From Teratosphaeria epicoccoides (lineage: Eukaryota > Ascomycota > Dothideomycetes > Mycosphaerellales > Teratosphaeriaceae): 64,000 bases of DNA. This document shows positions 19,534 through 31,652 of the stretch, piece by piece (position 1 is the stretch's first letter; every line of letters starts with the position of its first letter). The notes under the pieces are model-generated. The model saw nothing but the letters and a program-made list of their open reading frames with translations. It searched no databases and had not been told where the DNA came from. The stretch spans positions 266,818 through 330,817 of the forward strand of contig JADDMT010000029.1 of assembly GCA_021401465.1 (NCBI GenBank), given 5' to 3'. The position numbers were made by a program, and so were the translations under genes.

Positions 19534-21810
19534 TCACTCAGATACCACACCCGAACTTGGCGGTGTATCAATGCCTCTACGCTTGCGCGCCAGCCTAAAT
19601 CCCGCACGGTGTTGCTGTGACACCTCCACTTCTTCCACCCAGTACAGATTTTGCTGCAAGACCGATTCGGTCACATCGTCAGTGCGTCCTACTGGATGTG
19701 CCTTAAGTGCTTTCTGCCTCCTCCGCTCGCGTTCAGCAACGACCTGACGCATGATACTAGCCACAGTGTCCGGTCCAAGCCTGCCAGCAAGTATATCGTG
19801 TTCCAGTATGCATTTCAACAGCGGGAAAGGCAGTGAGAGGAGCATGCTCGAGATGATTGTGGTAATGGGAGATGGTCGTTGATGGTCTTCGGCCGGTACC
19901 TCGCCAAAACGGATTTGGCTGAGGCGTGGGTCGGAACGTGATGATTTGCTCGCGTGGCTCGGTTGCACAACAGGAAGTCTCGGACAAGAGACGAATTGGG
20001 GTGCGGAAGAATCAAGATAGAAATTCGATGGGAGGACGTGAATCGCGAAGTCAACCGTGCGGCGCAGTAGCTCGGTCGCAAGTGGATCGTAAGTGGGAAA
20101 GCCAGCAGTCTCGATCTTACCGAACGACGAGTCATCGCTCGAAGAGCACGAAAACTTGTCATCACTGCCATCATCGACGTTCCAAGTCTGTCCAAGTCCA
20201 CCATCCATTGCGAACGCCAAGACCGGTGAGATCGTGTCCCAGTGCAACAGACTGGCTGCGATGTCAAGGCTACGATTGGCAATAGTTGGAAGTTGGAGCC
20301 AAGCCCCAGTGGCGACATTCTCGAGAGCTGATCGCATGCGGTCTCCGTTGCTGAACATTGGATCCTGTGGGAACCTTGGGTGTTGCAGAGATGGGAACGG
20401 GCCGCCGTAAAGGTATCTGATGGATTCGATGAATGGCCTCATACAGACGTACTTGCCTTCCAGCGTGATTTGGACTTGAGTCTTGAGTGCTGCAGACTGT
20501 GGCGGGTCGCTAGCCTGGATAAGGTCCATCAGTCTGGGGCTCCGACATAGGATGACTTTGCTACCATCAAAATAATTGCGGCCGCCATCGCGTTCGTCGA
20601 TGATCTGTAGGTGACAATCTGCCGTTGCAGGATTCCCAAATTGACTATAGATGTATGCTCTCAGCAATTCGGAGTTCTCCACAACCTCAGGTGGCAGCAT
20701 AGGAGGTGTAGGCGGAGCATGATTCGGTTGGTGATGCCGAATGCTAAGCGGACCAGGGTGCGAGAAGGGTCTTTCGTACATGGATGCCTTCGTGCCAGCT
20801 GGTGTATCGTCGACATTTGGAGATTGCACGTCATCGGTTGTCTTCGGTGCCGCCGACGAGGTCTGTGATGCAGATCTGGGCCGGTCAAACTGGCGATCGT
20901 TAGACTGTCTGGCTTCAGCCGGCGTGAAGACCTCACGAGGCGGGTAGCGAAAAGATGCTGAGCCATGAGGCTGGGAATACGGCATCTGCTGCGCTTGATG
21001 AGGATACCTGTAGCCGTTCCAAGCTGCGCCTTGTGGACCATATCCAGGTGTAAATTGCCGTTGTGGAAAGGGTTCCGACACGTGATGACCATGTCCTTGC
21101 ATCCCATATGGTGCTTGATGTCTAGAACCACCAGGCGGTGATGGCGGCCGCTGGAACGCTGAGTCATTCGACTGAGGTGGAGCGGGTGAAGATGTGAGAG
21201 ATTCGCGGCCGCCAAAGACGATACTGCTAGCACTCGGATGGTGCGGTCTGGCTGAGGGCCATGCTTGCATACTGGCATTGCCAGAAGATAGACTGGACTG
21301 CAGGATGTGCTGCTCGGCTGAAGGGATGAAGGCTGGTGGCAGCTCCGTCCGGAGTGGTCGCATGTCAACCTTTTCTGTCGGCTTGCGAATGGTCGACGGG
21401 CTCATGATGACGCTTGAACTTGACGCAGCTGGCGGTGACGGGGCAGACTCAGTCGCGTCAATGCTGTAGTGCTCTGGTGCGGGTCCGTTTGACCGGGACA
21501 TTGGCTGACTGCCAAGCGATACTGGCGTTTGCACTGACAGCGTTGGTGCATCGTGCTCTTCCTGCTCGCTTGCTGCCCTTTTGCCTTCCTCTGTCATAGC
21601 ACGACCATTCCCATTGACTGTCTCTGCTGCTGCCCTTTTTTCACGGACAGGCTGCAAGTCTGCTGCGGGTGTGATCTCATGACTCGGCTTCTGCGAAGTT
21701 TTATTTCCCACCTTCTTGCTCAGTGGCAGCGGGATAGCTGGCACTATGCGTGCAGGACCAGGCCTCTTGCTGGACTGAAGCTTCGACGTTGCATCGCCGG
21801 GGGTTGGCAT
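19534..21810 (-). CDS. Large disordered protein with a C-terminal BTB-like region
   Basis: An intronless gene of 758 aa. The longer frame begins with GTG, so I start at the ATG at 21810 (MPTPGDATSK). The first 400 residues are Ser/Pro/Gln-rich and disordered. From about residue 400 a folded part begins: ELLRAYIYSQFGNPATADCHLQI, then FDGSKVILCRSPRLMDLI and IRYLYGGPFP. That is the strand-helix order of a BTB domain. A helical region about 200 residues later (PLLKCILEHDIL) resembles a BACK-like extension. It is clearly different from the BTB protein at 1-1303. Molecular role unknown. The nuclear-type disorder suggests a regulatory adaptor (inference). Confidence 0.72.
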   Translation of the reverse strand: MPTPGDATSKLQSSKRPGPARIVPAIPLPLSKKVGNKTSQKPSHEITPAADLQPVREKRAAAETVNGNGRAMTEEGKRAASEQEEHDAPTLSVQTPVSLGSQPMSRSNGPAPEHYSIDATESAPSPPAASSSSVIMSPSTIRKPTEKVDMRPLRTELPPAFIPSAEQHILQSSLSSGNASMQAWPSARPHHPSASSIVFGGRESLTSSPAPPQSNDSAFQRPPSPPGGSRHQAPYGMQGHGHHVSEPFPQRQFTPGYGPQGAAWNGYRYPHQAQQMPYSQPHGSASFRYPPREVFTPAEARQSNDRQFDRPRSASQTSSAAPKTTDDVQSPNVDDTPAGTKASMYERPFSHPGPLSIRHHQPNHAPPTPPMLPPEVVENSELLRAYIYSQFGNPATADCHLQIIDERDGGRNYFDGSKVILCRSPRLMDLIQASDPPQSAALKTQVQITLEGKYVCMRPFIESIRYLYGGPFPSLQHPRFPQDPMFSNGDRMRSALENVATGAWLQLPTIANRSLDIAASLLHWDTISPVLAFAMDGGLGQTWNVDDGSDDKFSCSSSDDSSFGKIETAGFPTYDPLATELLRRTVDFAIHVLPSNFYLDSSAPQFVSCPRLPVVQPSHASKSSRSDPRLSQIRFGEVPAEDHQRPSPITTIISSMLLSLPFPLLKCILEHDILAGRLGPDTVASIMRQVVAERERRRQKALKAHPVGRTDDVTESVLQQNLYWVEEVEVSQQHRAGFRLARKRRGIDTPPSSGVVSE

Positions 21811-22961
21811 CCCTACACTGTGAGTGTATGGCACCGGTTAATCGTTCGGCAATCGTTCTCGGCGTTGAGGCGAGTATCGAAGAATGGGTATTCGGCACGT
21901 GTGGCTGTCGTGTGCGATAGTCAATGGAAAGAATGGCGTTCCCAGGAGACTGCTGTATTGAACAAATGGCGACGCCTCAGAGCTCCTGGGAGGAACGCCG
22001 ATGTGGTGAGATTGTTATGACTGTAATGTGGTCTGGGACTGTGATGGTAATAATGTCCTTGATGCGGAGCCAGTCATCAAGCCAGCCCCACACGGCAAAC
22101 CTGCAAGCCTTGAGGGGCCATGTAGGTACATATACTTCCCTCGTCACGGATTTCAACCACCGAACCCGCCGACTATGTCGATATACTGTGGGCCATATCA
22201 CTCATGTTGATGTCAGGAGCAGTAGGAAGGTCAATCACGAGGCACGAGATGACCATGCGGATGGTCTGCCTAACTGGGGTTATGAGCTTCAACAGCTTGA
22301 CACGCATTGTCACCGTTGGTCCCATCAGCCAAATCGCAGTCGGACATTGACTCCAGCAACTTCAGTCAGCATTCTACGGCTACCCGATTTTATCGGCACA
22401 TAGGCATCCATCGATGTGTGGATTGCCGGCTCAAACGGCTGAAATACCGTCGCAATTGTTAATTGTTGGAAGGGTGATGGGCGATGGGCGTGCGGGCTCA
22501 CCGAGATCGAGGGCCTGAGATCTGTGCTTGCTATTGCTGTTCAACGGCCACGAGGCCCGATCCCGGCGGCCTTGCAGCAGCAGGTGCGGCTGCCATAGTA
22601 CTGCGCCAGGTGCTACGCCCGTCCATGTGGGCAGCGGAGCTTGCCAGTGGCAGACTTCTGGTCAAGAGCCATCACGGTACAGTAAGGTGCCATTGAATCG
22701 AATCTCACGGGAGGAGCCTACACATTCATATGCTCCTACTCTCCAATTACGCTGCCGACGAGTACTTGCTCAACGAAGAATATGCTGAAGTGTGTTTCTT
22801 GGGGGCCTCCTCCTCGCCTCTCCCACACCCAAGGAGACTTCGCTACCTGACCTAGGCACCTCACTGTCGTCACTCTTTGATCGATCCAAGCATTCAAAAC
22901 AAATCCTATTTATACTCTCGAAGAAAACCTCTGACCGCACCAGGTCACCCTCAACTTCGAC
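21811..22961. other. Divergent intergenic region
   Basis: 1.15 kb between two divergent genes, so it should hold both promoters. Short frames occur on both strands without motifs. No TATA box or repeat stands out. Confidence 0.4.
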
Positions 22962-25077
22962 ATGATCCACCAAACATCGCCGTCCGCCCCGCTCCCCCTA
23001 CGCCAGTCCCGCCACCACCGCCAGAATACCTCCTTTGACCGTTTCCATACTTTCCGGCCCAATGATCCCACAAGTCATGAGGTCAATGACATGCTACAAC
23101 TAAGCATGCACATGCCGAGCCGGCCGTTCAGTATGTCGGTTCTGTCCCGCGGGCGATGTAGAAGCGCTGACAGATAGAGACAACCGCTTCGAATTACTGT
23201 CTGTGACACAACCCGCAGCTGAGCCGAGGAATCAGTTCCATGTCCCAAGCCGTTACCGCCGCTCGCGTAACAGCAGGGGTACGAAGGAGGCCAAGAGACG
23301 CCGTGATGCCAGACGTAGTAGGAGGAAGCTTGCTGCCCAGCTGCTCGATGAACAGCTGTCACGCGACATCGATGCTACTCTCAACAAGGTCGACATGTTC
23401 CCGCATGTCAATCATTCAACACCAATACCCATTCTGCCAGCATCAGGCTTTCAGCACATTTCTGCTCCATCGATAGCATCTTCCGTACCGCCTCAGCTGC
23501 CGGATTTTGACTTTCCAGCGATCAACATGGACTTTGTCCCTCAGCTCGCCACCCTACCCAAGACGTCTCCACCGCCAACAACGCCACTAGCATTTTGCAT
23601 TCCATCTTGGTGTCCGAACGTACCAGCACTCACTCGCGGTCTCTGGACTGATTGTCTGCCAGAGTTCTTCGATCTATCTTCGTTGCCAGAGCCGAAGGAA
23701 CCGGCTTTCACCTTAACATCGTCCACGAGCAAGAATGATTGTCAGGAGCTTCAGCTTTGGCGCGGTAACGATCCTCTCAAGCCGAAGCAGTCTCGCTTTT
23801 TTCCGGCACATCAGAGCCCACCTAAGCCAATCGTCAGGCTCCCTACTCCTTCCGCCTGTACCTTGCATATCAAGGAGAAGATTCTGCCGTCTGGCCTTTT
23901 AGCAGATTCGGCTGCACCTCATCGGGAATTTTTAGGTGCTGTCGGCGGAAATGCCGCCAGTACTTCCTGGATCACCGAAATGATAGCAGAACTGGAAGCG
24001 CCTCAAGCTCCTAGATGCAAGGTGACCACGCCTGTGTTGGAATCATCAGCTGCCAGTCTTTGGCGGATATTGATGGACCAAAATGACTCACTGGAAGTGC
24101 GCGCTGCTTCTGACCCTTACGTGGCGAGCTTGGACAGCGAGACGGCGGAAGAGCATTACGCCACAGCGTGGAGCTCTGCCCTCGCCACGTGCCCAGTCTT
24201 CAACAAGACCGCCGAGGTCGACAGCACAGAGGTACCGTATGTCCACGCCAATAGCCTGACCGATGACGAGCTTGGACTTTCGCCTTACATTGACGAGCAC
24301 CCCTCAATGCGAGACTCTGCTGTTTGTGGCGTGGTATTGCCAAGCCCACCATTGGGACTCAACGAGCTAATGATCGACAATGAGATCGTTGAGCATTGCT
24401 GCTTGGACAATGAGTACCTAAACGACATCGAACAGGTCAGCCTCTCGAATGATGCACCCACTACGACGGCCCCTGAAGGAATGGACACCGACGCAGTCTA
24501 CCCGCCGATCATGCCACCATTTGTCCTTACTGACGTCCTGCCTGTCGACTGCGTCGTCACGCCAACCACAGAAAAGGACACCGAGAACATCCTTACAAAG
24601 TCAGATGCCCATTTCCTTAGCGAGCAAAGCCTCTTCGACTTGCACTCTCAGCAGGCCTTCACGGCACTGCAGAACCAGTCAGGTCCCAGCCGCATTGACC
24701 TCGCCGACTTCCTCAAGCTTGGTCATGCAAAGAACTGCTGGTGTCATGACTGCGAACAGGAGATACCGGAGTTGGTTCCACGTGAGAAGATGGAGGAAGG
24801 GGAGGACGAGTGGATGTTGTATTCGCCGTGCTCGACCTTTGAGACTGGCTCGGAGACTGCTGTGGAGTCCGTTGGTGACGAGAGGGATGGTGAGGTCGGG
24901 GTTGCACGGTCGACGGACCAGGACATGAGTAGTAGCTGGCAAGATTGGTATCCGGCTGAGAATGCCGCGGAAGCTTGGGAGTTGGCGTTGGAGAGGTACA
25001 AGCATGAGCAGGACAAGGAGGCTTGTGCTCCTGAAGTGGAGGCGAGAACAACGGAGGAGTGGGACTACTGGACCTAG
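22962..25077 (+). CDS. Hypothetical acidic, mostly disordered protein with a basic N-terminus
   Basis: The main frame is open from 23104 to the stop at 25075-25077 but has no ATG near its start; its first candidate (23203) is GTG. A short exon from the ATG at 22962 to 23073 joins it through a 58-nt intron (23074-23131; GTCATG donor, ACTAAG branch-like site, TTCAG acceptor). Frame is kept and the product is about 685 aa. The donor is weak, so this first exon is tentative. The protein has a strongly basic stretch (TKEAKRRRDARRSRRKL), a possible nuclear signal. A long acidic, Ser/Thr-rich body follows. Near the C-terminus there is a small cysteine motif (NCWCHDCEQE), then SSSWQDWYPAENAAEAWELA. 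I do not recognise the family. Confidence 0.6.
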
Positions 25078-26041
25078 GAGACGGAATTCTGAGGCGCCCG
25101 CTCGTATGGGACATCACATAGCGAATGAAGACGATGGGAGGTAATGGTATGCCTATGACTACTTTTGGCGTGTATGAGAGACATGCCAGATAATGACTGA
25201 CTGCTTTCGTGGAAGGAGCTCGCCTAACAGTCGCTGGAGGCTCCGGCTGGACCATATCTTGTGGACTTGCATCGCTTGGCATTGCTGGTTTGTAACGAGA
25301 AGGGACTGGTAGAAACGGAGTCTTGGGTCCATAAGGCGAGGATACCTATGTATATGCTTGTTATCATCGGAGAACGGTGTCTGCAAGGATTCTGCCCTGT
25401 CAATGTCAGCATGGCGCTTCTCAATTTGACGCATGGTAATGCCGCAGCTCGGGGAGAATATTAGAGAGACAGGCAGTGCTTTGCGGTGATTAGTATCAAA
25501 AACGGCGTGAAAAGCAGCCGGCATTCTTGAGAGCATTTGGCATTTTGGGTATGTTACAGAAAGCACAGGAAGCCGCTCCTGCCCGCACAAGAGAGAAGCC
25601 ATCGTTCTTCCCAATCTTTCGTCAGCATGCTTCGCCGATGCATTTCCATGCGCCATGCAATGCTATCCTGAATTCCTTTCGCCACTCTTCTGTGAGCGGA
25701 TTTCTGGTACATTAATCGCTGACAGTAGTTTTGGTATGTTGGACAAAAGAAAGTATGGCCGTCGCGTCGTGTGTGCGCGAAACCGGACTCGTGACACGAG
25801 TGCTTGAGGTGTCCCGATCAACTTTAGGCGATCTAGAGAAACTCTGAATCATGTATTCAGCGGTCAGATGTGTATCAGCCTGTCGATGGTCCAGCGACGG
25901 CACATTTGGTGGCAAGATTTATGGCATACTGCATGGACCGGTGCAAGGCATCGGGCTGATAACATGGTGCGGGTCCTGTCTGTGCATGCTCGCAATGGCC
26001 TTGAGCATGGTCAGCGAGAGGTATCCATGATGGCAGCGTTG
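25078..26041. other. Convergent intergenic region, nothing seen
   Basis: 964 bp between two converging 3' ends. Only short overlapping frames are present. Confidence 0.4.
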
Positions 26042-27896
26042 CTACAGCTCCTCATCCTCTTCCATCGTAGTTGGACCCTCCAGCTTGACCTGAGGCGTCG
26101 ACGTCGTGGCTTGCTGCTCCTCGCCCTGCTTGACCGCGTTTGAAGCTCGCGCAGGCGAGATCGATGCCCCGGCAATGTTTGATCCCAATGGTGAGAAGAT
26201 ATTGCTGTTCAGCCCAGGCATGCTAGACCTGTGCCGCTTGAATGGACTGGCCACGGCATCCGTCGCATCGCCTAGATGCGCAGGCGAAAGACCATCAGGT
26301 GGTGTGCCGGCATTAGCAGACGTCGAGTTGATGGACTGCGGTGTCTCTGCGGTGGGTGACTCCTCGCTCTTGAGATTAGGCGATTTGCGGATTGAGGATG
26401 GTTCAGGAAGTGGCTCGGCAGAGTGTTGGCGTTTCAGCTGGAAACTGAATTAGCAAACAATCCATCCCATGCACAGTGCTTTTGCTCACCTTAATCTTCT
26501 GCACGCCCTCCGCGAGCTCACCCTGATGCCTCGCATCATCGGGTGACAGCAACTGGCCATCTTCGTCCTTGACTTCAGCCTCAGCCGCTTCCTGCAGGTC
26601 CAGCTCGTCGTCATCATCCGCATCACTGTCCATTGCATCTGCATCGTTATCTTTCTTGCCTTTACGCTTTGCACTTGTGGGGTCGCGATAGCCCGAGAAG
26701 CCAACCGTGCCTCCCGACTTGAGCGGGCCGATGTTGGAGAAGTCAGGACCAGATACCTTTCCTCTGCTTGTGGTCTCTGGTATCTTCCCAGTCTCAGCCA
26801 TCTGCAATATGCCCATTTTCCGCAGCTGCTTGAGCCCTCTGTAGAAGAAGGTGAACACAGCGTACGGGGACTCGGGTGGATCGAGTCCCGTCACGGTCTG
26901 CGTAGATATACTCTTCGGGTCCAGTGTCTTTGGCTTCGCAAAGCTTGTGGTGTGATCGACCTCGCCGTCGTCACCATTTGCGTTGCCGCTTTGGTCCATA
27001 CCTTCATCGTCGTCGTGCGCGTCAAACTGTGGGCTGTACTCTCCACGCTTGATTACGCCACTGGCAAGCACGCGGAATAGTGCGACCTTGATCTGTCCTG
27101 CAGCCTCGGGCTGTGGTGGCTCATCATCGGAGTCGGAGTCAGACGAGAAGAGACCGCTATCATCTGGGAGGTCTTCCACTGACGAGCCATTTTCGCCGCC
27201 ATAGCGGAGCACGCCGTTCTTATCCAGCCGCTTCACGCTGCTGTCGCCGAGCTCTTCGTCGCTATCCATCTGCTCCTTCTTCTTTCTCTGCTTCTTCTCC
27301 AACCGCTTCTGCCTCCTCTCTATCCGTTGAGCCTTGTCCTTGCTGCCTTCCAAGTCCAGCCCATTCAGCCATCGCTCGAGTCCAACTTCGCGGAACAAGA
27401 ACTCGCGCTCAGCCAATCCGCCGCCTTCTGACTCTGGCACGCTCACCCAACGACTGTTCACCCATGTTTCCTCGCCTCGACGTAGCAATGTTGCGACTTC
27501 CTCTTTTGCGCGGCCGTCGAAGTAGATGTATGCTGCGATGGTCTCATTCGGATTGGAGGTGCGCGGTACGTATGGAGCGATGCTGCTTGAATACTTGCCT
27601 CTCTCGTCTCCAAACCCAGGTAGACCTGCTACTATCCGCGGTCTCGGGTAGGGATCTTCGGCAGTCGGCTTGGGTGCGGAGTAGGGCACATTGAGCCCGG
27701 GAGTGAGAAGGGTGATGGAGATAGCGAAGGTGGACTGCTCCGGCTTGCCTGTCGTTGAGCCATCGGGCACTTTGGCTGGTGGGACTGCTATGTAGCTCGA
27801 GATGCGGGCAGCTCGCGACTGTCTTTGTATGCCATGCTCGGTGATGGGCCCGTCAGGAGTGTGAACGCTCACGGCCAAGCCTTTGAATATAGGCAT
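26042..27896 (-). CDS. DUF7918-type fungal protein with acidic, Lys-rich tail
   Basis: Exon 1 is 26490-27896 and exon 2 is 26042-26437. The 52-nt intron (GTGAGC donor, GCTAAT branch, TTTCCAG acceptor) keeps phase 0 and gives 600 aa. Without splicing the frame ends early at 26403. The N-terminal 190 residues begin MPIFKGLAVSVHTPDG and include SSYIAVPPAK, FAISITLLTPGL and TIAAYIYFDGR strands. This is the layout I associate with the fungal DUF7918 family. A basic coiled region (IERRQKRLEKKQRKKKEQ) and several Asp/Glu runs follow. A late FFYRGLKQLRKMGI segment is conserved-looking. Exon 2 encodes a Ser/Pro-rich tail with SPFKRHRSSMPG. Probably nuclear; activity unknown. Confidence 0.75.
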
Positions 27897-28592
27897 GGCT
27901 CCTCCGGCGTCGTGTCAAGCGGTGTCGAGGGCCGGCCCTGCAGGCCGGGCGTGGAAGTTGTGTTTATCTGCGTGCGGCAGCTTTCGAGGCTCCCGATCAG
28001 TCGAGTTGTAGAGGCTGCCTGCTTGAGACTGCCTCACGGTTACGCGGGAGCGTGGATGGAAGCAGCTAACACCTGGCGCGCGGGCGGACCATCTGCTCGG
28101 ATGAGGCAGTGCGCAGTGATCTGGTCAGTCCTGAAGCTGATGCGGAAGTGTCGCAGTGGTGGGGTGCATCGAAGCTGCGAATCTTTGCTCAGTGCTGTCG
28201 CTCGATCTCGTAGGTCTTGCAATGTCTTCAAGCTGTCGTGTGGTTACTGTCAGGTCGCCGGCGGGAAGGCTCATTTGCCATGTGACTCCGGGCGAGCAGC
28301 GATTGAAGATCCAGCACAGCGCGAGTCGTGCTTCAATCAGATCTAGCACAAAGCCGGCTGTTTCGTTTCCCCGAGTAGAGCTAGCTCCACCGCCTGCTGT
28401 TCTGCCATCCGTGCGCATCTCCGATTGGCTAGAAATACCTCCGGCTTCACAGCGACCCGGCACCACCACAACAACTCTTCATAATGTCGCCATGCGCCTG
28501 GCGGGGAGACAGGGTTTTTGTTTTCGAATTTTCCCTAGACCCTTTTGCTCGTCTTTACACGCGCTCAACCCTAAAGCTAGCACAAGAGAACG
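27897..28592. other. Divergent intergenic region
   Basis: 696 bp between divergent genes, presumably containing both promoters. Several frames of 60-170 codons overlap on both strands without motifs. Confidence 0.4.
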
Positions 28593-31094
28593 ATGGCCAA
28601 GCCCTACGGGAATACTGCCAGGTCACGCGGCCCACAAGCAACCACGCGATCTTTGAGGTCGCAGTCGCGCGACGCCTCCGTGCAGCCCACTGAAAATGTC
28701 CCCCCAACCAAGCGCAGAGGCCGCAAACTTGTGGGTATGTGATCCAGAGGCCCCCCCACGACGGCGAGAACGCTACATGCACCTTGAGACGGCACTGCGC
28801 GCCTGCATGCGACACGGTCTCATCCATTGATTGCTGCCCCAGCAAAGCATTGCTAACGGCGCCAGCAGAGCCAGAGCTACACGCTGTCGATGAAGATGCT
28901 GCTACTGAGGAGCAGCCTCCGGCAGAGACTGCCCAACATGATGCAGCAGCCGGAGAAGAAGGTGACCGGCGGGGCTCTGGTCATTCCACAATGACAGGAA
29001 CGACAGCAAAGACTTCTTTCAGTCAGGAAGAGATCGCGGACCTGGACGCCGACATCATGGTAGATGCTCTACCTAATCTGGTGGCTGCGGCGGAATCATT
29101 GTCTGCATTGCTGGTACCGACTGATCCTAAAGCTGGTCCTATCATATGGAAAGAAATCCGCCTACAGGGATCAAAGCAGAACAAGCTGTACAACAACCGA
29201 ATCGCCTCCATCAACGCTCACAAGGATACTTTTGGCAGCCAACCATATATCCTACCAGGCATCGTACTGCGCGCCCTCTTCAAAGTGCAAAACATCGAAG
29301 ATGTGCCAGAAGGTCCGTGGCGTCCGGACAGCTTGTTGTACAAGGTCAATATGGCGCAGATGCTACGCACGCTGCTCGTCGAGATTGCGGACCCTCTCAA
29401 CATTAGTGTGAACGCCTGGCAGGATCTCGAACACCTGGAGACATATTTTCCGCGGGCTATCTCAGGCCACGAATTTGACATAGAAGCTGTGAAAACCTGC
29501 CTGGGAATCCAAACACAATTGGCCATTGCGCGGCTCCAAGCTTACTCTAGCTCTCCGAATTTCGACCCAAGCCAGACAGTACGGGACACTTTCTTCGCTA
29601 GTGACATTGACGGCGAGCTCGTCTACAAATTCATTGACAGTCTCAATTTGAGCAAGATGGATGCCGACGACACGATGTTGACAGAGGTCTTTGACGACAT
29701 GTTGGCGCCGTTTGAAGCAGGCTACGACGGCGACCTCCGTCACGCGATCAACTTACTGAGATCTCGGTTCCCTTGGGACAGCTTCATTGACCAGGTCGTG
29801 CGCTATTTCCAGTCTCGCCAGGCGCAGCTCGAGCGGTCAATCGCAGCTGCTGGTGGACAAGACAGCATCGTTCGCGGCGTGGCAGAGGAAGTTCAGCAGC
29901 GGGAAATCAATCGCGAGCTCATGGCGAAGCGCGAGAGCATTGGGCTCACAGCGAAGAAGAAGGGCTTTGGCGCCAAAGCTCTGAGAGAACGACGTCAACG
30001 ACAATCAACGCAAGCATCATCCCAGGCTGCACCTGTCGCACAAATGACAGCGGAGCCACATGGGCAACAGCCCGCAGCGATCGCTCCAGCTATTGATGAT
30101 TACGTGGTACGCTTAGAAGCAGATGATCAAGAACCCGCTGCTCCAGCGCATGCTCGTACTACACTGGCACAGCTCGCCGGGTTTCAGGAATTGCAGATGC
30201 AGAACGCAAGCAAGGGTAAGCAACGCATGATCGACCGTCAATCCACCGCACAACGCGTCGAATTCGAAAGCCAGGATGACAGCTCGCAAGTCCAGCCACC
30301 CCACTCATCGGCAGCCCGTGCACCAGCTCCACAGATCCGAAGTAAGCGCCCTCGCAGCGAAGTCGACGACGAGCCTGAAGCTTTCGAGCCAACGCAAGAT
30401 CAGGGTTTCCAAGTCGACCAACGTGACACAGCTGCTGCCGACGCACGTCGCAGAGCGGCAGAAGCATCTCACGCAAGTGCCAGTCGCCGTCCGCAGCTGT
30501 CTGAAACGGTCGATTATGACATTCCTGCATCCGCATCTGGCAGTCCATCACGGAGTAGGCCAAGTCAGACGCCTAAGAGGCAACGAAAGAATCCAGGATC
30601 GACATTTCCCGAGCTTCCCCGGCCAACGTCAGGCGACTCCGTCGAAGAGGGTGGTCATAACTACCAGCGTGCGAAGGATCTGGCTAAGCTCGCCCGTATC
30701 AGCGCGACGCAGAACAGGCCGACGCAGGTGCGGACGCCCTGGACCGAGGCAGAGGAGAATGCGCTCATTGACCTCATTGTCCAACACGGCGGTGAGGGCG
30801 TCAGCTATGCGTCGTTGAAGAAACAGGATGAGGACAGTGGCAATTTGCTTGCGAGAAGGAGGCCGGAGGATATGCGCTTCAAGGCGCGTAATATGAAATC
30901 GACGTTCTTGCTGTGAGTATTTATGCGTCGTGGAATCATGAGAGTATTGCTGACAGTTGGGCAGGGCCGGCGTCGCGCTCCCGGACAATTGGAAAAGTGT
31001 GGTGCTGGATAGGAAGGCGATCGAGAAGCTGCATGCCAGGGGCATTCCGTACCAGCAGGCTAGAATCCGCAACAGTGGTGTCGATTTTGAGTAG
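28593..31094 (+). CDS. TRFH + Myb telomere-binding protein (Taz1/Tbf1/TRF-like)
   Basis: Three exons: 28593-28734, 28869-30912 and 30965-31094, giving 771 aa. Intron 1 (134 nt) has GTATGT, a perfect GCTAAC branch site and GCAG. Intron 2 (52 nt) runs from GTGAGT to GGGCAG. The large central frame has no ATG start of its own; exon 1 (MAKPYGNTARSR ... PPTKRRGRK) supplies one plus a basic patch. Residues about 90-350 are alpha-helical, with PYILPGIVLRALFKV and MLRTLLVEIADPLN, and fit a TRF-homology dimerisation domain. The Myb/telobox domain is at about 670-740: TPWTEAEENALIDLIVQHGG ... MRFKARNMKSTFL. Intron 2 lies inside it. Taz1/Tbf1 proteins bind double-stranded telomeric repeats or subtelomeric TTAGGG. 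The Myb domain is clear; the TRFH call is by layout. Confidence 0.82.
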
Positions 31095-31652
31095 ATGAAC
31101 ACTGCTGAGCTTCAGCAGAATGATCCTGGGTGAGGACTTCATATCATGGCTCGAAGAGCAGTGTTGTTGGAGGGGAACATCGTGAATGAACCACGCGATG
31201 TGCGTGTCTCGTAGTCATGTGCAGTCGGAATGGTGGATGTCAACTGTCCATGACGATGATACTAGTCCCATCAAAAGCCATTTCACGGATGCCTGACTGT
31301 TCGAACGACGGCAGTCTCAACCGGGCCATCACTCTGATAGTTCCGTGACTCGTCAGCCGTCGTCCATCGTGCGTGATTCTTGTGTTGGGCTGCCAGAGTC
31401 TCAGTCCAACTGACTGTCGACATGGTCGGAGGCACCCTAACTCTTCACGAACGAAGGTCGTACGTATTATCAAGAGCTATATGTATATGTACAATCGACC
31501 CTCGGGACCTCGATCATTCTCATTACGTGGCGCATCTCGGTTCAATGGCGATGTGGACATCCCTGCATCAAGCTGTCTCACACAAAACGCATCGATCAAG
31601 CAACAACCCGACACCACCACCAAGCCCGCAAAAGGCAGAAATGGCTCAAAAA
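31095..31652. other. Convergent intergenic region, nothing seen
   Basis: 558 bp between converging 3' ends; no motif-bearing frame or repeat. Confidence 0.4.
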
